Assembly (NCBI GenBank): GCA_022866005.1
Contig: JALHTV010000118.1
Span: 1 to 14,251, forward strand
Reading direction: 5' to 3'
Source of the DNA: Phycisphaerae bacterium
Lineage (GTDB): Bacteria > Planctomycetota > Phycisphaerae > SM23-33
DNA length: 14,251 nucleotides
The notes under the pieces are model-generated. The model ran no database searches. It saw nothing but the letters and a program-made list of their open reading frames with translations, and was not told where the DNA came from. The position numbers were made by a program, and so were the translations under genes. Below, one piece after another: positions 1 through 5,948 of this stretch (positions are counted from its first letter, which is position 1; the number at the start of each line of letters is the position of its first letter).

Positions 1-51
1 AGCCACTTGGGCGCTGGGTTGCACGATCGCTGTGGGATAGATCTTGGGCAT
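1..51 (-). CDS. lpxA: LpxA-like acyl-ACP--UDP-N-acetylglucosamine O-acyltransferase, N-terminal fragment
   Basis: Only the first 17 codons lie in the window; the gene continues off the left edge. The reading is MPKIYPTAIVQPSAQVA, which matches the usual opening of LpxA (M-x-I-H-P-T-A-I-V-x-P-x-A), the start of a left-handed beta-helix built from hexapeptide repeats. LpxA transfers a hydroxyacyl chain from ACP to UDP-GlcNAc in the cytoplasm, the first step of lipid A synthesis. The ATG start (51-49) is supported by a strong Shine-Dalgarno site, TAGGAG, reading minus at about 59-64, eight bases upstream, and by a good promoter further up. It is divergent from the prenyl synthase gene. With so little sequence another hexapeptide-repeat transferase of the Lpx family cannot be excluded. 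Confidence 0.6.
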   Translation of the reverse strand, partial: MPKIYPTAIVQPSAQVA

Positions 52-86
52 CGGCGATGCTCCTATGTGTCTCTGTTGCGCGCAGG

Positions 87-115
87 ATGATACCCTGCCG
101 ACCGAGAGATTTCGA
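87..115 (-). promoter_or_regulatory. Promoter of the leftward lpxA-like gene
   Basis: Reading the minus strand, a -35 TCGAAA (110-115) is followed after 17 bases by a -10 TATCAT (87-92). Transcription would begin near position 80, giving a leader of about 29 bases that contains the Shine-Dalgarno site. Both boxes deviate from consensus at two (-35) and one (-10) positions, but the spacing is ideal and the position relative to the start codon is right. Confidence 0.5.
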
Positions 116-177
116 GCACCCATTGCCAGGCGCTGGCGGAGGGGCATTTGGCGCTGTCGGGAGGCGGCGGGGGGGGC

Positions 178-183
178 TATAAT
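178..183 (+). promoter_or_regulatory. -10 box upstream of the prenyl synthase gene
   Basis: A perfect TATAAT in the context GCTATAATGCC lies 57 bases before the ATG at 240. No convincing -35 is seen at 17 bases; a TTGGCG at 148-153 is too far (24 bases). The same GCTATAAT wording, again without a -35, precedes rsmD at a similar distance. This supports it being a genuine promoter and favours the start at 240. Confidence 0.5.
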
Positions 184-239
184 GCCTGCCCCGAACTCCG
201 CCGGTGCCGCTGGCGAACAGAGGCGGCGCGAGCTCTGTC

Positions 240-1136
240 ATGGTACCGAAAGCGCGCAGCGATGTGCTGGGTGGGCTGCTGGCCCCTTATGCCCAGGCCG
301 TGGAGGCGGACCTGGCCCAGTGGCTGGTCGAGCCGGACGTCCCTGCGGCCCTGGCCGAGGCGATGCGCTACTGCGTTCTGGGCGGGGGCAAGCGCTTGCG
401 CCCGGCGCTGGTGTCCATGAGCGCTGGGGCGGTGGGCGGCGATGCGGGCTGCGAGCTGGCCCGCCGCTCCGCCGTAGCGGTGGAACTGGTGCACGCCTAC
501 AGCCTGGTGCACGACGACCTGCCCGCGATGGACGACGATGTGCTCCGCCGCGGCCGGCCCACCGTGCACGTGCAGTTCGGCCAGGCGATGGCGATCCTGG
601 CCGGCGACGCCCTGCTGACGCGGGCCTTCGGCGTGCTGGCAGAGTCGGACGAGGCGCTCGCGGCGGCGTTGGCCCGCGAGTTGAGCGCGGCTGCCGGTCC
701 TGCGGGCATGATCGCCGGGCAGGTGGCCGACATGGACCTCTGCCCCGTGCCGGGGGGGCTGGAGGGCCTGCGCTACATCCACGCACGCAAGACCGCCGCA
801 CTTATCCGCGGCGCCTGCCGGATGGGTGCCCTCTGCGGCCGGGCCGAGCGCAAGGCCCTGGAGGCCATCAGCACGTTTGGCCACTCGCTGGGACTGGCCT
901 TCCAACTCGCCGATGACCTGCTCGACGTGACCGCCACGGCCGAGGACCTGGGCAAGACCGCCGGCAAGGACGCCAGCCACGGCAAGCGAACCCACGCCGC
1001 GCTGATCGGGCTGGAGGCGTCGGGTCGGCTGGGGCAGGAGCTGACCGCCTCGGCCATCGCGGCCCTGGACGGACTGGGTCCGGCGGCGGATGATCTCAGA
1101 ACTCTGGCCAAACTTTTGGCGGACCGAACGCGGTAG
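240..1136 (+). CDS. ispA: Polyprenyl (farnesyl-type) diphosphate synthase
   Basis: Condenses dimethylallyl and isopentenyl diphosphates into a short prenyl diphosphate, probably farnesyl diphosphate, in the cytoplasm. From the ATG at 240 the protein is 298 residues, essentially the length of E. coli IspA. The first aspartate-rich motif DDLPAMD is at residues 92-98, with the two-residue insertion typical of bacterial FPP synthases, followed by RRGRPT. A tyrosine lies five residues before it (Y87), the position that limits chain length in this type. The second motif FQLADDLLD is at 221-229 (D225, D226, D229), then the LGKTAGKD loop. A GTG at 204 in the same frame would add 12 residues, but it lies only 21 bases after the TATAAT and has no ribosome site, so I prefer 240. 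dxs follows after 23 bases, so precursor supply and condensation are probably co-transcribed. A geranylgeranyl product remains possible. Confidence 0.9.
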   Translation: MVPKARSDVLGGLLAPYAQAVEADLAQWLVEPDVPAALAEAMRYCVLGGGKRLRPALVSMSAGAVGGDAGCELARRSAVAVELVHAYSLVHDDLPAMDDDVLRRGRPTVHVQFGQAMAILAGDALLTRAFGVLAESDEALAAALARELSAAAGPAGMIAGQVADMDLCPVPGGLEGLRYIHARKTAALIRGACRMGALCGRAERKALEAISTFGHSLGLAFQLADDLLDVTATAEDLGKTAGKDASHGKRTHAALIGLEASGRLGQELTASAIAALDGLGPAADDLRTLAKLLADRTR

Positions 1137-1159
1137 TATACACAAGCGACACAAGCCCC

Positions 1160-3064
1160 ATGGACGACAACCTGCTGGACAGCATCACCACGCCGCACCA
1201 ACTCCGCCGCCTGAGCGAGGCGGACCTAGCTGACCTGGCCGCGCAGATCCGCCAGCGGATCGTGGACGTCGTCAGCCGCCGGGGCGGGCACCTGGCCAGC
1301 AACCTAGGCATCTCCGAACTGACCATCGCGCTGCACTACGTGTTCGACTTCAGCCGCGACCGCCTGCTGTGGGACGTGGGCCACCAGTGCTACGCCCACA
1401 AGATCCTCACCGGCAGGGCGCGGGACTTCGACATGCTCCGTCAGGCCGACGGCCTCAGCGGCTTTCCCGATCCTGCGGAAAGCCCCTATGACCTGTTCGC
1501 CACGGGCCACGCCGGCACGGCCATCTCCACGGCGGCGGGGTTGGCCTGGGCCGACCGGGCCGTCGGCAGGGACACCAAGGTCGTCGCGGTCGTCGGCGAC
1601 GCCAGCATCGTCAACGGTCTGTCGCTGGAGGGGCTGAACAACGCGGCCCTGCTGCGGCGGCAGTTCCTGATCGTCCTGAACGACAATTCCATGGCGATCG
1701 ACCGCACCCGCGGGGCGATGGCCCGCGTGCTGGAGCGCATCCGCACCTCCGGGGCCTACGGCGACCTTCGCGACGGGGCCGAACACCTGCTCCAGCATCT
1801 GCCCATGGGCGAGGAGATCACCGGCGCCCTGCGGCACCTCAAGGCGGGGCTCAAGACCACCCTCCAGGGAAAGCAGGTGTTCGAGACGCTGGGCTTTGCC
1901 TACTTCGGCCCGGTGGACGGTCACGACATCCGCGGGCTGATCGACATGCTCCGCCGCCTGTCGGGGCTGAACCGTCCGGCGCTGCTGCACGTCCACACGC
2001 AGAAGGGTCGCGGCTGCCGCTACGCCGTCGAGGACCCCTGCCGGTTCCACAGCCCCTCGGCCTATCGGATCGAGGGCGACAAGGCGGTCTTTCCCGCCGG
2101 GGCCAGGCCCACCTGGACGCGCGTCTTTGCCGACGCCCTGGTCGCTGCCGGCCGGCGCGATGAGCGGATCGTCGCGATCACCGCAGCCATGCCCGACGGG
2201 ACGGGGCTGGACAGGTTCCGCGCCGCCTTCCCCCGCCGCTACATCGACGTGGGCATCAGCGAATCGCACGCCGTCGCGATGGCCGCCGGACTGGCCAAGG
2301 GCGGGCTCAAGCCCGTGGTGGCCATCTACTCCACGTTCATGCAGCGGGCGATGGATCAGGTGTTCCAGGAGATCGCCCTGCAACGGTTGCCCGTGGTGCT
2401 GTGCATGGACCGCGCGGGGCTGGTGGGCAGCGACGGGGCGGTGCATCACGGTTTTCTGGACATTGCCTTCCTTCGGCCGCTGCCGGGGATGGTGCTGATG
2501 GCCCCCGCGGACGCGGCGGAGATGAGCGCGGCGCTGGAGCTGGCGCTGTCGCTGGAGGGACCCTCGGCCATCCGCTATCCCCGGGACGAGGTCGCGCTGG
2601 AACTGGCCGGCCCGTGCCCGCCGTTCCGCACAGGCAAGGCCCGGATCATCGGCGAGGGCACCGACGGCACGCTGGTGGGCTATGGGACGATGGTCGAGCC
2701 GGCCCTGCGCGCCGCGGAGATCCTCTGCCGCGAGGAGGACCTGGCCGTCGCGGTGATCCAGGCCCGCTTCGCCAAGCCCCTCGATGCCGGAGTGATCCTC
2801 CCGCGGATCGCCTCGGGCCGGCCGATGATCATCGTCGAGGACCATGCCGTCATGGGCGGGATCGGCTCGGCCGTGCTGGAGCTGGCCTCGGCGGCGGGGG
2901 TGTCAACGGCCCAGGTGCGACTGGTGGGCATCGGCGACCGCTTCATCCCCCACGCCTCCCGCCTGGAGCAACTGGTGGAAGCCGGCTTGGACGCGACCCA
3001 TATCGCGGTGGCATTCAAGGAACTCATCCAGCAATCCTCCGACCACCCCAGGCCACAGCCATAG
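1160..3064 (+). CDS. dxs: 1-deoxy-D-xylulose-5-phosphate synthase
   Basis: Thiamine-diphosphate enzyme that joins pyruvate and glyceraldehyde 3-phosphate, the entry step of the MEP isoprenoid pathway and a source for thiamine and pyridoxal. At 634 residues it has family length. Visible landmarks are H44 in GGHLASNLG, GHQCYAHKILTGR at 74-86, the Mg/ThDP segment D147 to N175 (28-residue spacing as expected), catalytic E368 in DVGISESHA, and DRAGLVGSDG at 417-426 with H430. The C-terminal transketolase domain is conventional. The N-terminal half is not: GHAGTAIS replaces the usual GHSSTSIS, and GDAS replaces GDGA/GDGM (146-149). The opening LLDSIT fits the family, so the ATG at 1160 is right, although no Shine-Dalgarno is visible and a weak TAGTAT-like -10 lies just before it. 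It is downstream of ispA in one probable operon. Confidence 0.93.
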   Translation: MDDNLLDSITTPHQLRRLSEADLADLAAQIRQRIVDVVSRRGGHLASNLGISELTIALHYVFDFSRDRLLWDVGHQCYAHKILTGRARDFDMLRQADGLSGFPDPAESPYDLFATGHAGTAISTAAGLAWADRAVGRDTKVVAVVGDASIVNGLSLEGLNNAALLRRQFLIVLNDNSMAIDRTRGAMARVLERIRTSGAYGDLRDGAEHLLQHLPMGEEITGALRHLKAGLKTTLQGKQVFETLGFAYFGPVDGHDIRGLIDMLRRLSGLNRPALLHVHTQKGRGCRYAVEDPCRFHSPSAYRIEGDKAVFPAGARPTWTRVFADALVAAGRRDERIVAITAAMPDGTGLDRFRAAFPRRYIDVGISESHAVAMAAGLAKGGLKPVVAIYSTFMQRAMDQVFQEIALQRLPVVLCMDRAGLVGSDGAVHHGFLDIAFLRPLPGMVLMAPADAAEMSAALELALSLEGPSAIRYPRDEVALELAGPCPPFRTGKARIIGEGTDGTLVGYGTMVEPALRAAEILCREEDLAVAVIQARFAKPLDAGVILPRIASGRPMIIVEDHAVMGGIGSAVLELASAAGVSTAQVRLVGIGDRFIPHASRLEQLVEAGLDATHIAVAFKELIQQSSDHPRPQP

Positions 3065-3172
3065 TCATTTCGGATTGCGGAATCATGAACCGCGAGTCGC
3101 GATCTTGTCGCTGTTCCCCAGTCCCTGCCGTCCCCTTCGACCTATGACCTTCGCACTTCGGCCTGCCTTGCC
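3065..3172. other. Convergent intergenic gap without a visible terminator
   Basis: This 108-bp stretch lies between the convergent dxs and lipoprotein genes. It is richer in A/T than its neighbours and holds short pyrimidine-rich and TTCGGATTGCGGAATC-like text. A small perfect CGCGA-g-TCGCG inverted repeat is present, but there is no stem followed by a T-run in either direction. Neither gene therefore has an intrinsic terminator that I can see here. Confidence 0.6.
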
Positions 3173-3808
3173 CTATCTTCCCATCGTCATCCGCCAGGTT
3201 GCTTCGGCCATGATCTCGTCGGTGATCCGCTTGGCCAGTTCGGGGTCCTGGTAGGTCGGCTGTCCGGCGACACTGGGTTCCTCTTCTTGCTCCAGCTGCT
3301 GGTAGGTGTAGTCCAGAATGGTGGCGCCGATGTCCTCGTCGTCCTGCTCTTCCGGCAGGATGAACATCCCGTAGGCGGCCCCGGTGCTGTGGATCTCCAT
3401 CGGTGGCGAGGAGGGCTTGGAGACGGTCACCTGCACGATGGGCTCGTACTCCTCCCCCCCGGGCCGGGTCGGCTGGATCTGCACGACCACGGAGCGGTGG
3501 AGGGTCTTGAGGGAGCTGTCGGCCAGGGCTTCGCGGGTGACGGCGTCTTTGCGCCAGGGCTCGAAGAACTGCTGGCCCGTCAGGGGCTCGGTGGTGATCA
3601 GGCCGGCGCGGCGGTCCATCCGGTCGATGGTGAAGCGGTACTTTCGCAGGACCTCCTGGGACGCTAGCCATATGGCCTGGAAGTTCCGCTCGGCGGTGGT
3701 CTGGAGCGCCGGCTCGGCCACGACGGGCTGGGTGTACTTCAGGCAACCGGCCGCACCGCCAGTCACGGCGGCGGCCAGGACGACAGCAAGAAAGCGGGTT
3801 GCATTCAT
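3173..3808 (-). CDS. Predicted lipoprotein of unknown function
   Basis: I do not recognise the family with certainty. The 211-residue product opens with M-N-A-T-R, a hydrophobic stretch (residues 6-20) and a lipobox-like AAGC ending at C22, so it should be exported, lipidated and membrane-anchored. The body (about 36-150) is a compact soluble domain with the wording RKYRFTIDRMDRRAGLITTEPLTGQQFFEPW near residues 55-85, split by short charged turns. It is followed by an acidic segment (EEQDDEDI and QEEEP) and a final helix. Only C22 is available for lipidation and there are no other membrane segments. The ATG at 3808 is chosen because the signal peptide starts there; the same frame stays open upstream to about 4639 only as a shadow of rsmD. 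Ribosome site is weak (GTGAGA). It is transcribed alone, convergent to dxs. The style resembles lipoproteins I recall from planctomycete genomes, but this is only an impression. Confidence 0.8.
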   Translation of the reverse strand: MNATRFLAVVLAAAVTGGAAGCLKYTQPVVAEPALQTTAERNFQAIWLASQEVLRKYRFTIDRMDRRAGLITTEPLTGQQFFEPWRKDAVTREALADSSLKTLHRSVVVQIQPTRPGGEEYEPIVQVTVSKPSSPPMEIHSTGAAYGMFILPEEQDDEDIGATILDYTYQQLEQEEEPSVAGQPTYQDPELAKRITDEIMAEATWRMTMGR

Positions 3809-3822
3809 GGTGTTCTCACAGG

Positions 3823-3842
3823 CAGGCCAACCTGCTGGCCTG
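3823..3842. repeat. 7-bp inverted repeat at the lipoprotein transcription start
   Basis: Arms CAGGCCA (3823-3829) and TGGCCTG (3836-3842) are perfect and separated by six bases. The repeat begins at the predicted transcription start and fills the first ~20 bases of the short leader. It could be an operator or a leader hairpin that influences message stability. GC-rich arms make chance occurrence possible. Confidence 0.5.
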
Positions 3843-3849
3843 GGTGGAT

Positions 3850-3877
3850 ATTGTATCTTAGCTTTCCAGTGTAGCAA
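3850..3877 (-). promoter_or_regulatory. Promoter of the lipoprotein gene
   Basis: Reading minus, -35 TTGCTA (3872-3877) and -10 TACAAT (3850-3855) are separated by 16 bases. Both boxes are close to the housekeeping sigma consensus, and the -10 is A/T-rich in an otherwise GC-rich region. The start of transcription should be near 3843, giving a leader of about 35 bases before the ATG at 3808. Confidence 0.65.
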
Positions 3878-3932
3878 CCCGGAATCGGGCAACCGCAAGC
3901 TGGCCTGCATTAAGGCCCGCACCAATGCCCCG

Positions 3933-3966
3933 CCCCGGCCTCCCCAGCGGCCGGGGCACTTTTTTT
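3933..3966 (+). terminator. Rho-independent terminator facing right
   Basis: A perfect 8-bp stem (CCCCGGCC 3933-3940, GGCCGGGG 3949-3956) closes an 8-base loop and is followed by CAC and seven T residues (3960-3966). There is no T-run on the opposite strand side, so it acts on + strand transcripts only. It lies before the rsmD promoter, but the nearest annotated + gene upstream, dxs, ends 870 bp earlier. Two smaller stems (CCCG/CGGG at 3878-3889 and GGCCT/AGGCC at 3902-3917) precede it. Confidence 0.85.
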
Positions 3967-4017
3967 GTTCCCACCGCCCCCCGGATGCTCCGACGCGCCC
4001 CTGCCAGGCCGGGCCGC

Positions 4018-4023
4018 TATAAT
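4018..4023 (+). promoter_or_regulatory. -10 box upstream of rsmD
   Basis: A perfect TATAAT in the context GCTATAATGG lies 46 bases before the rsmD start and downstream of the terminator. No recognisable -35 lies 16-18 bases upstream. The context matches the box before ispA. A promoter here would drive rsmD and the downstream nucleotidyltransferase. Confidence 0.5.
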
Positions 4024-4069
4024 GGCCCCCGTCGCCGCAGTCGTTAAACTCGGCAGAGGTTCCCAGGTC

Positions 4070-4672
4070 ATGCGGATCCTGGCAGGTGAGTTCAAAGGGC
4101 GGGTGCTGCTGTCCCCCCCGACCGCCTCCGCCACGCGCCCCATGACCAGCGCCGCCAAGAAGTCCCTGTTCGACATCCTCTCGCCCGTCCTGGCCTCCGC
4201 GGCCGTGGTGGACCTGTATTGCGGCACCGGCACGCTGGGGTTGGAGGCCCTGTCGCGCGGGGCGGAGAGGTGCTGGCTCGCCGACCACGACCGGCGCGTG
4301 CTCCAGCGCCTGCGGCAGAACATTGTGGCCCTGGGCCTGCTGGACCGCTGCACCATCTGGAGCGGGGACGTCCCGGCGCGCCTGGCCGGTTGGCTGGAGG
4401 CGCTGCCCGGGCCGCTGGACCTGGCCTTTGTGGACCCCCCCTATGCCGACACCCGCCGCTGGTCCTGGCCGCGTGTCACCGAGACGCTCTTCGTCCCGAT
4501 TGCCCGTCGCCTGGCCCAGGGCGGGCTGGTCGTGCTGCGCGTTCCCTCTGAGCTGGCCGTGCCGCCGCGCGTGGGGGCGCTGACCGTCCGGCGGACCCAG
4601 CGCTACGGTGACATGGCCGTGATCCTGCTGGCGGGCCAATCGCCTGTTTCAGGGGCGCCGGACGGCGGGTAA
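4070..4672 (+). CDS. rsmD: 16S rRNA (guanine(966)-N(2))-methyltransferase
   Basis: Methylates N2 of G966 in helix 31 of 16S rRNA, using S-adenosylmethionine, during 30S assembly. The 200-residue product starts with MRILAGEFKGRVL, the characteristic opening of RsmD. It then has the RPMTSAAKKSLFDIL segment near residues 24-38, the SAM-binding loop DLYCGTGTLGLEALSRGAE around 48-66, and the catalytic N6/N2-type motif VDPPY in LAFVDPPYAD near residue 122. The start at 4070 is supported by this opening and by AGAGG (4055-4059) ten bases upstream; the frame remains open further left only by chance. The final ~15 residues (PVSGAPDGG end) look like a nonconserved tail. It is followed nine bases later by the CCA/PAP-type gene, so the two form a small RNA-maturation pair. 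Confidence 0.9.
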   Translation: MRILAGEFKGRVLLSPPTASATRPMTSAAKKSLFDILSPVLASAAVVDLYCGTGTLGLEALSRGAERCWLADHDRRVLQRLRQNIVALGLLDRCTIWSGDVPARLAGWLEALPGPLDLAFVDPPYADTRRWSWPRVTETLFVPIARRLAQGGLVVLRVPSELAVPPRVGALTVRRTQRYGDMAVILLAGQSPVSGAPDGG

Positions 4673-4681
4673 GATTCCCGC

Positions 4682-5902
4682 ATGGCGCAGAGATCCACCA
4701 AACCCGTGGCGCTGTGGGTGGTCCGGCGGCTGCGAGCGGCGGGATTCCAGGCGCTGCTGGCGGGCGGGTGCGTGCGGGACATGCTGCTGGGGGTGCGCAG
4801 CACCGATTACGATGTCGCCACCGACGCCACGCCCCCCCAGGTGCGGAAGCTGTTTCCTCACGTGCTGCTGGTGGGGGCCAAGTTCGGTGTGGCCATGGTC
4901 ATCCACCGCCGCCAGAAGGTGGAGGTGAGCGCCTTCCGCAGCGACGTCTCCTACAGCGACGGGCGGCGGCCCGACGCGGTGACTTTCACCACGGCCGCCC
5001 AAGACGCCCGGCGGCGCGACTTCACCATCAACGGACTGTTCTACGATCCGATCGCCCAGCGCACCATCGACTACGTCGGCGGGCGCGAAGACCTCCGCAA
5101 AGGCCTCATCCGCACGATCGGCCCGGCCCGGCAGCGGTTCGCGGAGGACTACCTCCGCATGATCCGCGCGGTGCGGTTCGCCGTGCGGTTCGACTTTGCC
5201 ATCGCGCCCGCGACCGGCTCAGCCATCCGGCGGCTGGCACCGCGGATCCGGCGGATCAGCGGGGAGCGCATCTTCGACGAGCTGGGCAAGATGCTCGCCC
5301 GCCCGTCAGCCGGGCGCGCTCTGGAGGCGCTGCACCGCTACGGGCTGGCGCGGGAGGTCCTGCCGGAGCTGTTCGATCGGGAGGGGGTCTGGGACCGGGC
5401 CCAGGCCGCCGTGGCAGCAGTGGCCGGTGAGAAAGACATCGTCCTCGCCCTGGCGGCCCTGCTGGGGGGGCTGGGGCCGGAGACCATTGCCGCCATGCTG
5501 CGGCGGTGGGGGGCCTCCAACGAGCTGCGGGCGGCCCTGTGCTGGATGGCCGGGCGCATGGACCTCTGGCCGCAGGCGGCGGAGATGGAGCTGGCGGACT
5601 TCAAGCGGTTGCTGGCTAGTCCGCACTTTCTGCGCCTGCGGCTGCTGTGGCAGCACCTGGAACGCGCCGCGACGGGCCGATCGGCCTGTGCCGCTCGCGT
5701 TGCCCGTCGCGCGCGGTCCATCCCCGCCGGCCGCATCGCGCCGCGCCCCTTGCTGACCGGCAGCGACCTCAAGGCCCTGGGCTTTGCGCAGGGCCCGCAC
5801 CTGGGGAGGGTCCTGCGGGCGGTCCATGAAGCCCAGCTTACCGAGCGGATCTCCACCCGCCGACAGGCCGTGGTGATGGTGCGGCGGATGCAATCGCAGT
5901 GA
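4682..5902 (+). CDS. CCA tRNA nucleotidyltransferase / poly(A) polymerase family protein (class II)
   Basis: Adds nucleotides to RNA 3' ends, either the CCA of tRNAs or a poly(A) tail; the two activities are hard to separate by sequence. The 406-residue product has the class II head. Motif A is LLAGGCVRDMLLG (25-37) with the metal carboxylates D42 and D44 in STDYDVATD, and a third carboxylate E81 in KVEVSAFR. Motif B is RRDFTINGLFYD (111-122), motif C DYVGGREDL (130-138), motif D EDYLRMIRAVRF (155-166), and motif E RISGERIFDEL (191-201). A helical C-terminal half (about 210-406) follows, rich in alanine and arginine and with no HD phosphohydrolase motif. The ATG at 4682 gives a complete family N-terminus but has no clear Shine-Dalgarno, so translation may couple to rsmD, which stops nine bases before. 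It converges on fabF with no terminator in the 46-bp gap. Confidence 0.85.
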   Translation: MAQRSTKPVALWVVRRLRAAGFQALLAGGCVRDMLLGVRSTDYDVATDATPPQVRKLFPHVLLVGAKFGVAMVIHRRQKVEVSAFRSDVSYSDGRRPDAVTFTTAAQDARRRDFTINGLFYDPIAQRTIDYVGGREDLRKGLIRTIGPARQRFAEDYLRMIRAVRFAVRFDFAIAPATGSAIRRLAPRIRRISGERIFDELGKMLARPSAGRALEALHRYGLAREVLPELFDREGVWDRAQAAVAAVAGEKDIVLALAALLGGLGPETIAAMLRRWGASNELRAALCWMAGRMDLWPQAAEMELADFKRLLASPHFLRLRLLWQHLERAATGRSACAARVARRARSIPAGRIAPRPLLTGSDLKALGFAQGPHLGRVLRAVHEAQLTERISTRRQAVVMVRRMQSQ

Positions 5903-5906
5903 ATCC

Positions 5907-5930
5907 GGCGGAAGGGGTTGGCGGAAGGGG
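5907..5930. repeat. Tandem 11-base direct repeat
   Basis: GGCGGAAGGGG occurs at 5907-5917 and again at 5920-5930, separated by two T residues, in the short gap between the convergent nucleotidyltransferase and fabF genes. It fills half of that gap. It is probably a small duplication with no assigned role; no hairpin or T-run accompanies it. Confidence 0.7.
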
Positions 5931-5948
5931 CTCCAGCGGCGAGTGACC

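Noticed and set aside
148..153. TTGGCG as -35 of the ispA promoter
   Set aside because: 24 bases from the TATAAT, outside the workable spacing.
44..916. 290-codon + frame overlapping ispA
   Set aside because: Product is a run of G/R/A with no domain, and it overlaps ispA in another frame.
1304..2845. 513-codon minus frame inside dxs, and 177-1154 minus inside ispA
   Set aside because: Antisense to conserved enzymes with all key motifs; their own products are rich in G, R, H and Q, as is typical of reverse-frame GC-rich DNA.
3860..3966. A known structured RNA (SRP RNA, 6S, tmRNA) before rsmD
   Set aside because: Three short stems and a terminator are seen, but none of the conserved words of these RNAs; kept only as a possible unknown small transcript.
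3809..4639. N-terminal extension of the lipoprotein frame
   Set aside because: The extension is antisense to rsmD and crosses a promoter. The signal peptide and lipobox place the true start at 3808.
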